Assembly (NCBI GenBank): GCA_030386875.1
Contig: CM059557.1
Coordinates: 62,140,514 to 62,204,513, forward strand
DNA length: 64,000 nt
Direction of reading: 5' to 3'
Source of the DNA: Morinoia aosen
Taxonomy: Eukaryota > Arthropoda > Malacostraca > Amphipoda > Talitridae
Part shown: positions 36,923-48,825 of the stretch, piece by piece
How positions within the stretch are numbered: the stretch's first letter is position 1
Layout of the letters: each line of letters starts with the position of its first letter
Notes under the pieces: model-generated
What the model was told of the DNA's origin: nothing
The model's database searches: none
Seen by the model: the letters and a program-made list of their open reading frames with translations, nothing else
Position numbers and translations under genes: made by a program

Positions 36923-37419
36923 TTAAAGACGAAAATTTTCACCAGAACAACAGGGGGACAACGAATCAGGAGTGCTGCCTTCCCCTTCGTAAGCATAATC
37001 TCGTAAATCATCACTCGTTGGTTGGTATGAGCGATCTTTCTTGGTGCGAATACAGCTGCAAGATCCACCGCATGAACCCGTGGACTCGGCTTTCTGACAA
37101 GCTTCCGAAGAACAGGAGCATCTTCTTTTCGGAAGCTGTAGTCTTTTGTCGCATCTCGTACAATCCCAGTCTATTCCAGTGGCATGCATGTCATTAAGTC
37201 GTTCCTTGCCATCTGGGTGTAGCCTGTGCAGCGCTGCTTCAGCTACAGTTGATCTGTCCAAATCTGGTACATTCACTCGATCTCTAGAAAATTGGCCATC
37301 GCTCGTGCTCGCAGCTGCATGAAATTTTGTAGCTTTGGTGTTCTCTTCACACTCAAAACTGTGAGGAGGATTCACGACAAATGAAGATTGAGGGGCTGGA
37401 ATTTTTAAAACGTCCACAT
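36923..37419 (-). CDS. Classical cadherin exon 7: catenin-binding tail
   Basis: Acceptor TTCTTTTACAG|ATGTGG; phase 1 joins exon 6 (KI-D-VDVLKIPAPQ). The key feature is SDDLRDYAYEGEGSTPDSL near the end, the beta-catenin-binding signature of classical cadherin tails (Asp, Tyr, EGxGS, SL order). Upstream the tail is unusually rich in Cys and basic residues (WDCTRCDKR, KRRCSCSSEACQK, CGGSCSCIRTKK), unlike the acidic membrane-proximal tail of most classical cadherins. The frame ends with TAA at 36925-36923 after CCSGENFRL. The last conserved tail element of classical cadherins (around DYLxxWGPRFxxLA) is missing, so either this is a short terminal exon (a - strand AATAAA lies about 220 nt on) or it splices at TCTG|GTGAAA (exon end 36943) to an exon further on. 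Confidence 0.8.
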
Positions 37420-38914
37420 CTGTAAAAGAAAATATCATAATCACTCTATATAGTAAAGTATATCTGTACGCGATCGAATAAGAAACCAATCACTGAAAAT
37501 AAAAAAGTGTTTGACCTTAGCAAATGATAATTTGGCTTCCAGGGTTTTTGACCTCTAGATGACCTCTAGTTTTCCTATCAGAGCAAAGACATACAACTAA
37601 ATTAATTTAAAACATATAAATAAAAGATCATGGAATGGAATCTAATTAATAAATTTATGTTCCCATTTTTATGATTTAATTTCACTTTACTTGTTTTAAT
37701 TCATGAGGTATACGTCGTTCAAAATCGAATATTGACTGAAATATATGAAATGAGTTGTGAAACGAGCTTCGTCGTCGATTATCAAAAACATGAAAGGGTA
37801 AATGAAGGAAAGTGTACCCAATAATATACCCTTCTTCATGATGCAGTTGATTCATACTTTAGTTTTTCGTACGACACATATTTTCAGTGTTGATATCTAT
37901 GAGAGTTAAAGTTTGTTAAGCTTGCCATAGGATTCAAGATTTGTTGTATATATTAAGCGAACATATTTAAGTGACCGTAGAGAGCGTAAAATTGAATAAC
38001 CGCACAACACGGTTATTTCAGTGATTTTTTTCAGTGTTCTGTTACAAATTGCAGAAAAAATTATCACATGTCTTGCACAGGCTTGAAAGTGTTGAAGGTT
38101 AGAAAAACATAACTGGCATGTTAAGCGCTGCATAATTTATGATTGCCCAGGCTGAAACAAAATATTTAAAGCTATTTCTCCTCTGTGATAATGCAATATT
38201 TTTATCAGTAAAATGCCAGATCACCTTCTGAAATTATTTGAATTTTCTTGACAAAAAATACCTTTTCCAACCCAATAGCTATTAAAAAATTGGGAAGTAT
38301 ATAATTCATTTTAATGCAGTATAAAGTATTAATAACCACCCGCAGGGTGCCTATTCTAAGCTGACTGATGTTACTTCGTTGGACGCTTTTATGAAAATTC
38401 GCTCGAAATATACAGCGCCGAATGCTACTTTCATATTCCACCTTCACCCGCCCACCATCCCTTCGTTTGCCTTCGAGGCAATTCGGAATCATGCTCCAAT
38501 ATCTTAGCCAAAATGTTCAAAACAAGATAAACACTGATTTTTGCAAGGTAGGGCTCGAGCCGTTCAGAATTTCCATGCCTAGACAGCGCTAGACGTTATA
38601 CTGTCTATAAGGCTTGACGATTTCATCTTTTTCTCTTAGATGACACGTGAGAAATTTTCTCATGTTAGCCCGTTAATTTGTCATCCTAGATGACACATGA
38701 AAAAATAGAAAAAATTTCTAATCAGTACAGCTGAGTTTAGTGTTCTCCAACGCATCATTGGTACTAAAACCGTGCATGCATTAAATGTTCTCGTAAGAGA
38801 TTGTAAATCGGTTTCAAAGGAAAAAATTCGGGAAAACAATCAATGACTTATACCACACTTTCATTCTCTATTGTGAGGAGTCTACTTTGTACAAACAATG
38901 CTCCACCAACGTAC
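37420..38914 (-). other. Cadherin intron 6
   Basis: Donor TTG|GTACGT to acceptor TTTTACAG. No other gene or mobile element recognised within. Confidence 0.7.
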
Positions 38915-39205
38915 CAATTTTCGAGTAGCACAAAGTAGACAACTCGAGCAGCGGGGAGCTACTGAGTTCCGGCGCTGAGGGCGGGACAGCGTGGGTCTGG
39001 TTTTGCGCCCGGATGCTCGATGTAATCCTTCGTAAATCCTGGGGAATGTCATGCTCTGCTGAGGAGAGGAAGGGGGAAGAGCAATGAGGAGAATGGTGGG
39101 TGTGAGGCGTTGAGGACGGCGTACTTGATTCCGATATTTTCTGCTTTATTCGCGCAGAGGTCTGCTTCTTGGCGCGCTTCATGATGAAGTACATGATCGG
39201 CAGAG
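38915..39205 (-). CDS. Classical cadherin exon 6: end of membrane helix and juxtamembrane tail
   Basis: The acceptor CTGTCTTTACAG|CTCTGC takes phase 1 from exon 5, giving ...GFLMF-A-LPIMYFIMKRAKKQ. The hydrophobic helix continues for about eight residues and stops at KRAKK, a normal cytosolic anchor. Then follows a Ser/Thr/Pro/His-rich stretch (ESSTPSSTPHTHHSPHCSS) and a region without known motif ending ELSTLCYSKI. The donor AAATTG|GTACGT is in phase 1, matching exon 7. The EED-rich p120-catenin-binding region of typical classical cadherins is not seen. The strand and frame are fixed by joining on both sides. Confidence 0.75.
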
Positions 39206-42200
39206 CTGTAAAGACAGTGAGAGACTTGGTCAGTTTTGTAAATTTTCTTACAGAGCTACACATAGGCGTAGACTCTCAAATAACATCTCTCTTCGTCTAT
39301 TTGAAATATGAAGTACGATGGGTCATGGAATTACGAATTATCCCATTACAGAATTCTTAAACCACTACCGCAGTACATGCCACTTAAGTATCTTAATCGC
39401 AGAGTATTGTAGCTCCGCGCTTATATGGCAACACATTGGGGAACAATAGTTGAATAATTATTTCGATTCACAGAAAGAATTAGAACGAAAAATGCGAAAA
39501 TATTCCTTTAATTCTCTAGCAGTTTCGGAAGGAATGGCACAGTGATACATATAACAAGAATAAATGAAGATATCGCTAAGCACAGAAATATAGTATTCAA
39601 GGAAATGCCAAACTTATTGAATATTAAATAAAAAAATGCTAATTGAAAACGTTACTTAAATTCACCATTTTCCCATTTTAAGAATGGATTCCAGCAAGCT
39701 TCTTACGCTCATAATATTATCAATAAATACTGGTAAGATATTCCCTTGTTATATGAGTTTGTTGAAATATTTTAATTTTGAGAGCAATTAATACTTTTTC
39801 AGACCTCGATTGACATATTCTGTAATGTTGTTAACGTCTAAACAACTTCAATATAACTTTTCAGTTAATGCTTTAACGTTACAATGCATCATTCATGTAT
39901 TGACTCACAAGCGAATTTGTAAAACTAAACAACAAATTTTTTTCGTTTTCTGTTGGTTCATTCTCGCAACGAACTTCTTGTGCACTACAGAAGTATTCGT
40001 GTTGAGAAATTAGTCCAATCAGAGAAAGTTTTCGCACAATTTGAGGACGAGTTCTCAATGCTGAGATAACCCATGCAATGATGAACGAGGGAAATTTCCT
40101 CTACATACTCATAGCGTACCAGTGAGAAGAAATGGGAACTAAAATTCTACGAATGTATTAGTGTCCGCAGTTTGTTACATAAATGGAGCCGTAAGTGATG
40201 TAATCAGAGGAAAACTTGGAACTGCTTGTTGAATCACGTAATTGCTGCTTCTTAGGGAACACTTACGGCCCGCGAACAAGGACCTAGTGTTTGGATCCAC
40301 CCAAACGTTGAGGAAAATACAATACTGATGAGTCGATACGCTAAAAAAGAACTGCTGCAAAATAACATGCTGAAGAGCTTTTGTCACAAATTAAGTCACA
40401 AAATTGTGACGATGTGAACTTACTTCAGCTAGAGGCACGAATTTCAATTTATTAGGTAAGTGTCAAATACTTTTTAGATCATTACCATATTTAAGTAGCA
40501 AAGCGCAGCTTCAAATGAAATCATTCCATGTTTATAGCATGATTAACATTGGAAACCTGAATGGAAATTATTTTTAGAATGTTAAAAACATAAATGGACT
40601 AATCTATATTTTCTTAGTGTTCTAATAAAATGAAAAATTTTAGTAAACGTCTCGCAATACTGAATAATACGTCTTCCAGAGAATTGGCTAAAAACTAATA
40701 GTTTTTTGCATCGTGAAATTGAGAAATAAATGTTACATCTTATGAACTAAACAGCTATTTAAAATGGCACCTAACCTAGTACTCAAACTTTTTACAATTC
40801 ACATAAATATGCTATTTACCTATCACAATTGTCATTTACACCATGAATATTAAAAATGTAGCATGAAAAATGCATTGGCTTTCAGCCGACCAATATTTCA
40901 GCAATAATTAATGACGCTCAATCAATCTGGTACCTGATTTATTTTCAATATACCTCGATCTGAAACGAAGAACCACACCCCGCATCATTTTTTGTTGACC
41001 ATCCATTAAATTCACCATTGTCTAGTGTTAATTTCATTTTCATACTTTGTATTACTTGTTTTATAAATAATTTCCCCTTCATGGCTTTATAGCTTTTTCA
41101 GAAATTTGAAAAGTAACTCTCTGAATACACAAAAACTTTTTTGAAAAAAAGGAAAACACGGACACGAATAAATACTGCATTCAAATTATCACAAAAATTG
41201 CGTTAAAAGTTTTTGATTTAGTGATTCAATTGCAGCAACTTCGGTAAATAAAAGTGCGTAGATTTTTCGTCTACAGTGCAGCGTATGAGTAAATAATGAG
41301 GGACAAATAGCATCGACATAAAATATTGCAAATGGTCATACTTTTAGTGCTGAAATAAATTTATCAATTTGCAGTCAACTAATTAGCGTGATACTCGAAC
41401 GAAAAAATAGCAGCCTTTCATATCAATCCAAATTAGATTCTTGTTTAGAGAGCAATACTTCATTCAGAGAAAATTAATCGTATTAAAAACATGATGAATA
41501 ATGTTAAATTGAAAATAACGAACTTTGATACGACGTAACCTAAAGCTAGCAGAGTTACATAAAACAAAATACTTAAATTGCATGAAGCGAGTTATTGAGC
41601 AACACACATTCAGTATTGAGACCACCTGAAAATTACTATTACTCTTACTATTCCTATTACTATTACTATTTTCAGAAATTTCACGTGAGTAATGAGAACT
41701 AACACATTTAAGGCTTGAATTCCTGGCGCTTGATTGAGCAATTCGAAAACAGTTTTTTTCGGACTCGACACCTAACTGTGCGAGGTTCATTAAGGACGGC
41801 TTCACGAACTATTGAAGGAGAATTGTCATCGGACATGTGAGGCCTTTTTTGGTTAGAGTACAGGCTACGTTCTGAGTTCATTACAAAATAGTGTGAATTT
41901 TTCCGTAAAGGAAAATAATGGGTCTGAAAAGTTCCATATTATTTCATAAGTATCTTTTCAATGTTTGAAAATGCTTAGTTGCATATCAAAGCCCGAATTA
42001 AAAAAAAAATGTTGACCCGATCAGCAGGAGCGGTATCAGGAGAGTACGGAGGATGATGTAAAATACAATTATGTATAAGATTTTACTAACGTAAACTTGC
42101 GACATAAAAAATTTCAGCTGACTAGACAGACATGAAATGACGTATTAACGTGTAGCCATAACCTGTTTTTTGACCATTTCCCTCGTAGTAAGATTCCCAT

Positions 42201-43090
42201 GAATTTCACAGGCTCAATATAATTGAATAAACTATCATCATAGGTGAATGAATTCAGAAGAATTTTGTCATTAATTTAAAAAATAAGTCGTTACGTTACA
42301 ACCCTTTTACCGTTGAGCAAACACTGCCAATTCTAACCGCCATTGTTATAAAATCTCAGCCAAAATATGCCCAAACGCGGGAAAAATTGCGTTCTGAGTT
42401 TGAATTTGTTATGGCTTCATTTATGTCAGTAGAACCATGTTTCTTAACTCTTGCATGAGACAGTCGCGTCCAGAGCTTTGTTACTGAGTGGCACAGATCT
42501 GATTTCACCTGGAATTTCGAAAGCTGATTCTAGAGACACTGAATGGCGCATGAAGGATGTTCATTCTCTACTAGTTCTTCTCGCCTAGTAGATTATGGTT
42601 TTCTTTCTTAGTGTCAAGAGATGTGGAGAAAATTAATTTTCATGAAATAAAATTTCATATATGTTTGTTTTCAGTATTACTTCAAGTACCCTTTTAATGA
42701 CTTGTTCATTGTGCGCCTAATGATAATATAAATAATACTGGTCTGGTTTGCATCAAGAATAATATTGTGATTAAGTTTGGGTCAAAAAGCATTTGAACGA
42801 AAACTTTCCTTCCAAGTCCAGAATAGATTTTTCGTAAGATGCTATTTTTTTAACGATGACGTGCCGTCTGTATTATACCTGAATATTACACCATTTCTAC
42901 GTTTATTCTACAAAAAGTTTGGTGAGAATGCATCATTCATAATCCATTTACGTTGAGCTCCGATGGAAGAATTCATTATCAAATATATTGTGAGCGAGAA
43001 AAGTGAGAGAGTATTGTCTTGCGTCTTGTTAGGCTCGTCAGGCAGGGACAGTGTCACCTCACAGTCCCTTTAAGAATGCACGGCGCTCAC
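39206..43090 (-). other. Cadherin intron 5
   Basis: GT donor GTTCG|GTGAGC to the acceptor before exon 6. AT-rich; a short TTACTATTCC-type microsatellite lies at about 41640-41675. No gene seen inside. Confidence 0.65.
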
Positions 43091-43256
43091 CGAACATCAG
43101 GAATCCCAGGGTGATGAGACCCAGCCCCGCGGCTCGCAGCGAGAGCTGAAAACTTGATGAAGGTGCCACCGACAGCTCACAGTGATCTCCTGGGGCGAGA
43201 ATAAAGTGCGCGTCAACAACGACTACAGCGGTAGGGTCCTGAATGCACCCATCCGG
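43091..43256 (-). CDS. Classical cadherin exon 5: membrane-proximal stalk and first part of membrane helix
   Basis: The acceptor TCACTCCTTGCAG|CCGGAT is followed by PDGCIQDPTAVVVVDAHFIL, a stalk with Cys (GDHCELSVAPSSSFQLS), then AAGLGLITLGFLMF. Joined in phase 1 to exon 6 this makes a full membrane helix, AAGLGLITLGFLMFALPIMY, followed by basic residues, so the orientation is outside to inside. Only phase 0 is open at its start (the alternative needed for direct joining to exon 4 meets a TGA after 14 codons). Something is therefore missing or altered between exons 4 and 5. Confidence 0.72.
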
Positions 43257-44275
43257 CTGCAAGGAGTGAATATATACTCAGAACGTAATTAGTACCGGGC
43301 GTCACTGGATAACTCTAGAAGCCCGACTATCCTCTCCTTCAATGATATTCAATTTGTCTTCGAGAACCTACATCACCGGCCTGTTCCTGCTCCAAATGAG
43401 CTCTGTGCGGACATCTTGATAGGCTTGCCTTGCTAAGAAATGTTTCATTCTGATAAGAAAGAAATCATTGCTTAGAGTTCTAACGTAGGCTATCAGATTA
43501 ATTTGAGACATTAATTGGCAATATGATGCTTGCACAGGAATAAACCTAAAACTACTTTGTGAGACGCATCAGCCCAGTCTAACTTTTTCGGCGAAAAATT
43601 TACGATTTTAGCCGTCCAATGTGTAGGATGTACCTGGGAAACTAAAAATATGGATATGTCGGCTGGCGAATTAAACTATGGACATCTTAATGAATAAAAC
43701 TGTATTTTCTGTACTTTATTTCAAATACTAATTTCTAGATAATAATGGAGCATAGGCACTAATTTTAAAGGAGGGCTGAGAGACAGATGAAAGTAAGAAT
43801 ATCAAACTGAAAAATTCGACTGAGAAATGTGCCTACTTTCTCATTAGGAGTTAAAAACTTTAAATGGAAGAACAAGAAAAGGTTGATTAACATGAACAAT
43901 TTGGCACATTGTTTGACGTGTATTCTGAAGCATATTTAGTCAGCGACTCATGAACAGTGCCTCTTTTGTGATAAATTTGCTTCTTGAAGAGTACGAAAAG
44001 GCTTTCAGAGAAATGTTATTCTAAGACTCTTTGGTGAAAGAATACCGTTCAAATTCGTGACCGATTCGAAAAAGGAATGAGTTATAGACTAAAATGAATA
44101 TGCTTCGATGTTATAAACCAATGTCTTGTATAGTTTTTATTGCGACATTTGGTAAAACACTCCCAGTAACGACAAGCTGCTATTTGGCAACTATGCTATT
44201 GACATCTGAGATATTCCGAGATGATGGGGCGAGACGTTCTGTTCAGGATGTGAAAACCTTGAAAATGAACCAAGG

Positions 44276-44315
<40 letters not shown>

Positions 44316-45045
44316 AACCACTAATATTTATTCGCAATGGTGAAGTGTATGTTGTGGAAGAAGAAATCCGAGAACAACGGTTCGAAAAATGTTACCAAAG
44401 TTCCAGATGCCTCTCACAACTGCTCCTCGACACTTGAAGAACAGTATAGGAGCAAAAAACACATAAGCTTGCATTACTTCAAGTTAACATTTTCAATAAA
44501 AATGGGTCTTAGATTGTGTTCCATGTTCAGTTTTAAAATGGAAGAGGAGATTTTTTGGCGCTGACTCATCGCTTGTTGAAAAAATGGGCACTTTTCGATT
44601 ATAAAGAGAAGACAGCGCAATGGTTAAACACATACTGAAACGCTGACCAAAGCTATCAGTGAAAGTTAAAAAGTAAATGGTCACTGCATGGTGGCCTGCA
44701 AAGAGAGTTTTACATTATGCGTTTTTGCAGCAAGGCTTGTTGAGATGTTGAGGAGGATGTTATAATAAAGCACTCATTATCCCAAGGGATTAAAAATCTA
44801 CTTTGTGTTGGCCGACACTATTTACAGGAAATGAACACCTAATATTTAGATTTGAAAAAATTAAACACTTATTTTCAGAGAGAAAGTATTTTGAAAGCAA
44901 ACAAATGTTTAGATTCGTAAATACACCCCGATTCACAAAACGCTAAAAAGGATATTTTCTTAGTATGTGAAACATTGTACTTGTTGAAATGGAGAACTCG
45001 ATCTTTATACCTAATTACGCTGTGGATTCAAAACAATTAGAAATA
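43257..45045 (-). other. Cadherin intron 4, 3' part
   Basis: A GA microsatellite lies at 44276-44315. A 56-nt candidate micro-exon (43377-43432, TTTCTTAG|CAAGG to GGCCG|GTGATG) would convert phase 1 to phase 0 but encodes no recognisable motif and has a weak donor. Confidence 0.4.
44276..44315. repeat. (GA)n microsatellite
   Basis: About 20 GA dinucleotides with one interruption (GAAAGA). Confidence 0.97.
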
Positions 45046-45572
45046 ACAGGTGGAACATAAGTCACTTCACCATTTTATAATGAAATATGTTTTTTTAATA
45101 AATTAATTTTTATTTTTCTTCTCAGAATTTTAGAGTTACGTCGTTGGAAATTTAAATATGAATAAATTCACAGACGAAAAGAGAATTAAGATAATTGAAT
45201 TTCATTTCGAAAATGGACGAATTATTGGAACAAAGTGTAGAGATATGCTTGTAAGTTTTGTTCGTACTTAAGAGAAAAGGTGTACGTAAATAAACCTCGA
45301 CCTATCCAAAAACTTAAAAAAAACATACAGTAGGAAATTCATGTCATACATCCTCCGATGCTAGTAACTGTCATAGAAAATGCCTTACAAAGAGCTCGTA
45401 TTGAATAAGCTGGAAATGGAGGCCATTTACGTGACATTATTTTTAATACATGAACCCAAATAAAGTTCAAACCTTTAAGCTAAGTAAAAAAAGATTCAAT
45501 GAAGTAAAATCATTTGAAGAAAATATGTATTATTTTAAAATGCTAAAGCAACTTATACGCCACCCTGTATGT
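45046..45572 (+). mobile_element. Internally deleted mariner-like relic
   Basis: The ends are inverted copies: left ACAGGTGGAACATAAGTCAC... CCATTTTATAAT, right complement ACATACAGGGTGGCGTATAA GTTGCTTTAGCATTTTAAAA. TA dinucleotides flank both sides (45044-45045 and 45573-45574), the Tc1/mariner target. The left end lacks about four bases. Inside, MNKFTDEKRIKIIEFHFENG from about 45159 is the helix-turn-helix start of a mariner-type transposase. Further on, VIENALQRARIE and GNGGHLRDIIF resemble the C-terminal end of the same family. The catalytic middle is gone. Confidence 0.65.
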
Positions 45573-46659
45573 TAAAGTGGGTGTTCCTATGGTTCTGCTC
45601 GTAAAAGTTAACGGTCAGTCGAGAATGAACAATAGTGTGCCAAGTATGATGATCAAAAACATGCCTCGAGATTGCTAACGGCTTAAAAGTGTTTTTATCT
45701 CGGAACGCAACTATAATCGGTAAAAGTTAGGACTTTAAATGAAGTAAATTTCTAATCCTAAGTTGTACTTAATTTATTAGGTTGGAATTGCATGTTACAT
45801 GTTTAGCGGATGAATACAATTAACTATATGCATGCGACCTTTCTCAGACGGTTTTCTATTTTTCCGAGGAAAAATAAATACAACGATATTGCTTGAAAGC
45901 GTTTGATTATTCACTCCCTAAAGCTTCAGCAGTTTTTTAAACTATTATCAGAGTGAGACCTTGTAGGAATCTGAACAGAAATTATGAAAGCATTTTTTTT
46001 GTTTTTAGGTGGTTTTTGGATTTAATCACGGTTTCATCAACATTGGCCTCCTATTATTATGACAGGGTTTTGATCTTTCCATGAAGACGATACACGTGTT
46101 AATTGCCACTCAGTCACTAGAGTGGTGGTGATATGTCCTTTTTTACGAATTGAAACCCAAAATTTTGTAAATGGTGGAGTGGTCGAGGATGTGAAGATGA
46201 TGGTATATTATTGCATCGTTTAATTTAGGACTCTTTGGCCACAGCAAAGGCTGTCTCAAAATAAGGAAGAGATGGGTCTTTTTAGCGTGGACTGTAAGGA
46301 ACGAGGAATCTGTGCACGAGATGTGTTTCCTCAAAGGATACCCTGCACATGGCGAAAGTAAGTTACGAAGAAAGAGGAAAAATATTACGAAGAAAAGATA
46401 ACGAAGAAGGGATAAAACTGAACGAAGCATAAGCGTACTTTTTAGTTATGAATGTATCTATGCTAAACACAATATTGTATTTTATCAAAAAAATAATAAA
46501 CAACAGTGAATCAAGTTTATTCCTATTCTAGAAAGAATTAAAATTGAAACTTTTCAAAGCGTATTTCAAAAGTATGTCAACCTCACGTAAACCTTATTCT
46601 GAGGCGAGCCCTAGCTTGTCGATTAGGGTAATTTAAATGTTAGCATTCAGGCGGTCCAC
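45573..46659 (-). other. Cadherin intron 4, 5' part
   Basis: No gene recognised. AATAAA on the - strand at 46521-46516 could serve an alternative end of exon 4. Confidence 0.5.
46516..46521 (-). terminator. Candidate polyadenylation signal after cadherin exon 4
   Basis: AATAAA on the - strand, about 120 nt beyond the stop codon that exon 4 meets when unspliced (46642-46640). Confidence 0.35.
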
Positions 46660-46796
46660 CTGCGTAAGTTGAAGGGCATTCGCAGCGATATCCTGGGTTC
46701 AAATCAACACAAGTTCCTCTAAGGCACGGGTACCAGGAGCGACACTCGTCAATATCCTCGCAGTTGCCAGACTTGTAGGTTTTGCCAGGTCCACAC
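46660..46796 (-). CDS. Classical cadherin exon 4: EGF module
   Basis: The acceptor CCCCTTTCTGTAG|GTGTGG takes two bases from exon 3 and reads G-CGPGKTYKSGNC, finishing the EGF begun in exon 3. It then starts a calcium-binding-type EGF: EDIDECRSWYPCLRGTCVDL, NPGYRCECPSTYAG. Five of six EGF cysteines are in the exon as spliced at GCAG|GTGGAC (phase 1). Reading through that donor gives GGPPEC and then TAA, which supplies the sixth cysteine. EGF modules next to the membrane after laminin G are the normal order in arthropod neural-cadherin-type proteins. Confidence 0.8.
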
Positions 46797-48825
46797 CTAC
46801 AGAAAGGGGAACAACAGAAAATGGTATAATGTTACGCGTTTAAAAAGAGAACAAAGCACATCCGAGTAGCATGAAATATTTCATTGTAAACAAACATGTA
46901 TGAAGACGCATTGTATTTTGATACACGAAGGCAGTAATTTTAATTCTGGAATATTGACATTCTACAGCTATAGTCGTCCAAGCGAGAAATACGCATTCTG
47001 CAAGACCTCTCAAGACGGAGAAAATATAAGTGCTCAGTCATCAGGAGCGTAAGTTACAAAAACGGCAATTATTTCCATTGTGTTTACCAGTGACAGTTCG
47101 TATTCAGTGTGATTTTTAAAAATGGGTCCTAATAGAGTCTTTAAGAACTCTCATAATATCGAATGAATTTAAACAAACAAAGCGTACATACAATCCTGAG
47201 AAACGCGAGTTCTATTTTGATTACTTTTCGATTACAATACTCTTCATGCGCCGCTCCTGATCGCTGCCAATAACCGCCACGATACGGCACGCTGATCATT
47301 ACGGCGTTGTGAGACCTACTTCAATTCACTAGATTTTTGTCCATAGATTAAAGCCTTAAGTTGATGTAAGCTTGTAATTTTGTCATGATGACCTATTTGA
47401 ATGAAGAGTCCACCATGAAAAGCCTACATCAGAGGTAAACATTCAAAGAATTGGACAAGATCTCACCAGCACCGTAAAGAACAGCCTGCGTAATTATGTC
47501 GATTTTTTCATGCGTTCAAGGAAGCTGTATGTGAAAAATATTCTTTCAAATATAATCAAAATGAACTTCTATTTTTCTAAATTTCTTCAATGGTGAGTTT
47601 ATTTAAAACCGTGCGAAAATAAGAGAATTATTGAAGATTCTTCAAGGACTCATTTTTAAAAATTCCCCCGTACATTGATGAATAACTTAATCAAGTATTA
47701 ACATGTATTTAGAAGAAAAAAAGGACACAAAACAGCGCTAACTGACAAGAAAATATAAATCCAATTAAATCCCTCCGTTAAACTACTAGTTATTAGAAAA
47801 CATCACATGTTATCAGTATACTCAAGGAATTATTTAATAACACTGCTGAAGCACAAGGACCTCAGGTAGAGCATTAAAATATTGCGTACACTCATGAAGG
47901 TATTATATTTTATAATTTCTCAACAGTACGCTGCTGAAGCAGTCCTGTCATAACTTTTCATTTTTCCTGAATTCAAAGAATGAAAGAACCTACATTTTCA
48001 AAAAAATGTAGGTTCTGACGAGTCAACGTTTGCCTCATTCCCTAATGACGTTATCACTGACGTATCAAAACACGTACCGAGTACCAAAATCAATAACTTC
48101 GAATGAATTCTGTGTCCTTGGCTAAGTACTAAAAAAAACTTGAGACTGATTTAAATAAGGTGATAGTCTCGTGATACGCTGCTAATTTTGTGAATGCCAT
48201 TTGCAACTTAAAACTACTGAATAAATATTTCTTACTCAAACGAGTCTTTTGTGACAAGCGCTCACATCTTGAAATAATTATGAAGTCCCGCACACAAGTA
48301 TTTTGCTCAACAGATTAAAACTTACTTTTTCGACAATCGCAGTTTTCGGCACGTTTTCAAAATTTTGAACCATGTGTGAACGCGCCATCACACTATATTT
48401 TTTATTATACATTAGGTTTAGGCAAAAAAATCTACGGTCCCGGATCGCGCAAAATTCTTCTGCTAGGCACAAAAATGTTCTCTGCAAAATAAAGTCAAAA
48501 TAAGCATTATTTAGAGCTCGGGCGCGGATTTTGAAAATTATAAAAGTTACGGAAAATCAAAAGCGCAAATCAAAATTCATTATTTCATTTGTATTTTCTT
48601 TCCATGTTAGACTATGCAGTGTAGAGGAGTGAATATTGGAAGTAAATTATTATCTAACAAAGCACTACAGCTGAAGTTGCGACGAAGTCGTGTAAGTCAA
48701 TGGTATTGAATTACAATTGAACTAAGTATATGTGTGTGTAATATATGAGTAGGGGAAGTATAATGCGTTTCGCTCCATCTTGGTAAATTTCCTTCTTTCA
48801 GGCATCTTGTGGATAAATATGACAG
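46797..48825 (-). other. Cadherin intron 3, 3' part
   Basis: Contains a 30-bp hairpin at 47986-48015; otherwise AT-rich without recognisable content. Confidence 0.55.
47986..48015. repeat. Short hairpin, 13-bp arms
   Basis: GAACCTACATTTT, four bases, AAAATGTAGGTTC: the arms are perfectly complementary. Confidence 0.8.
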
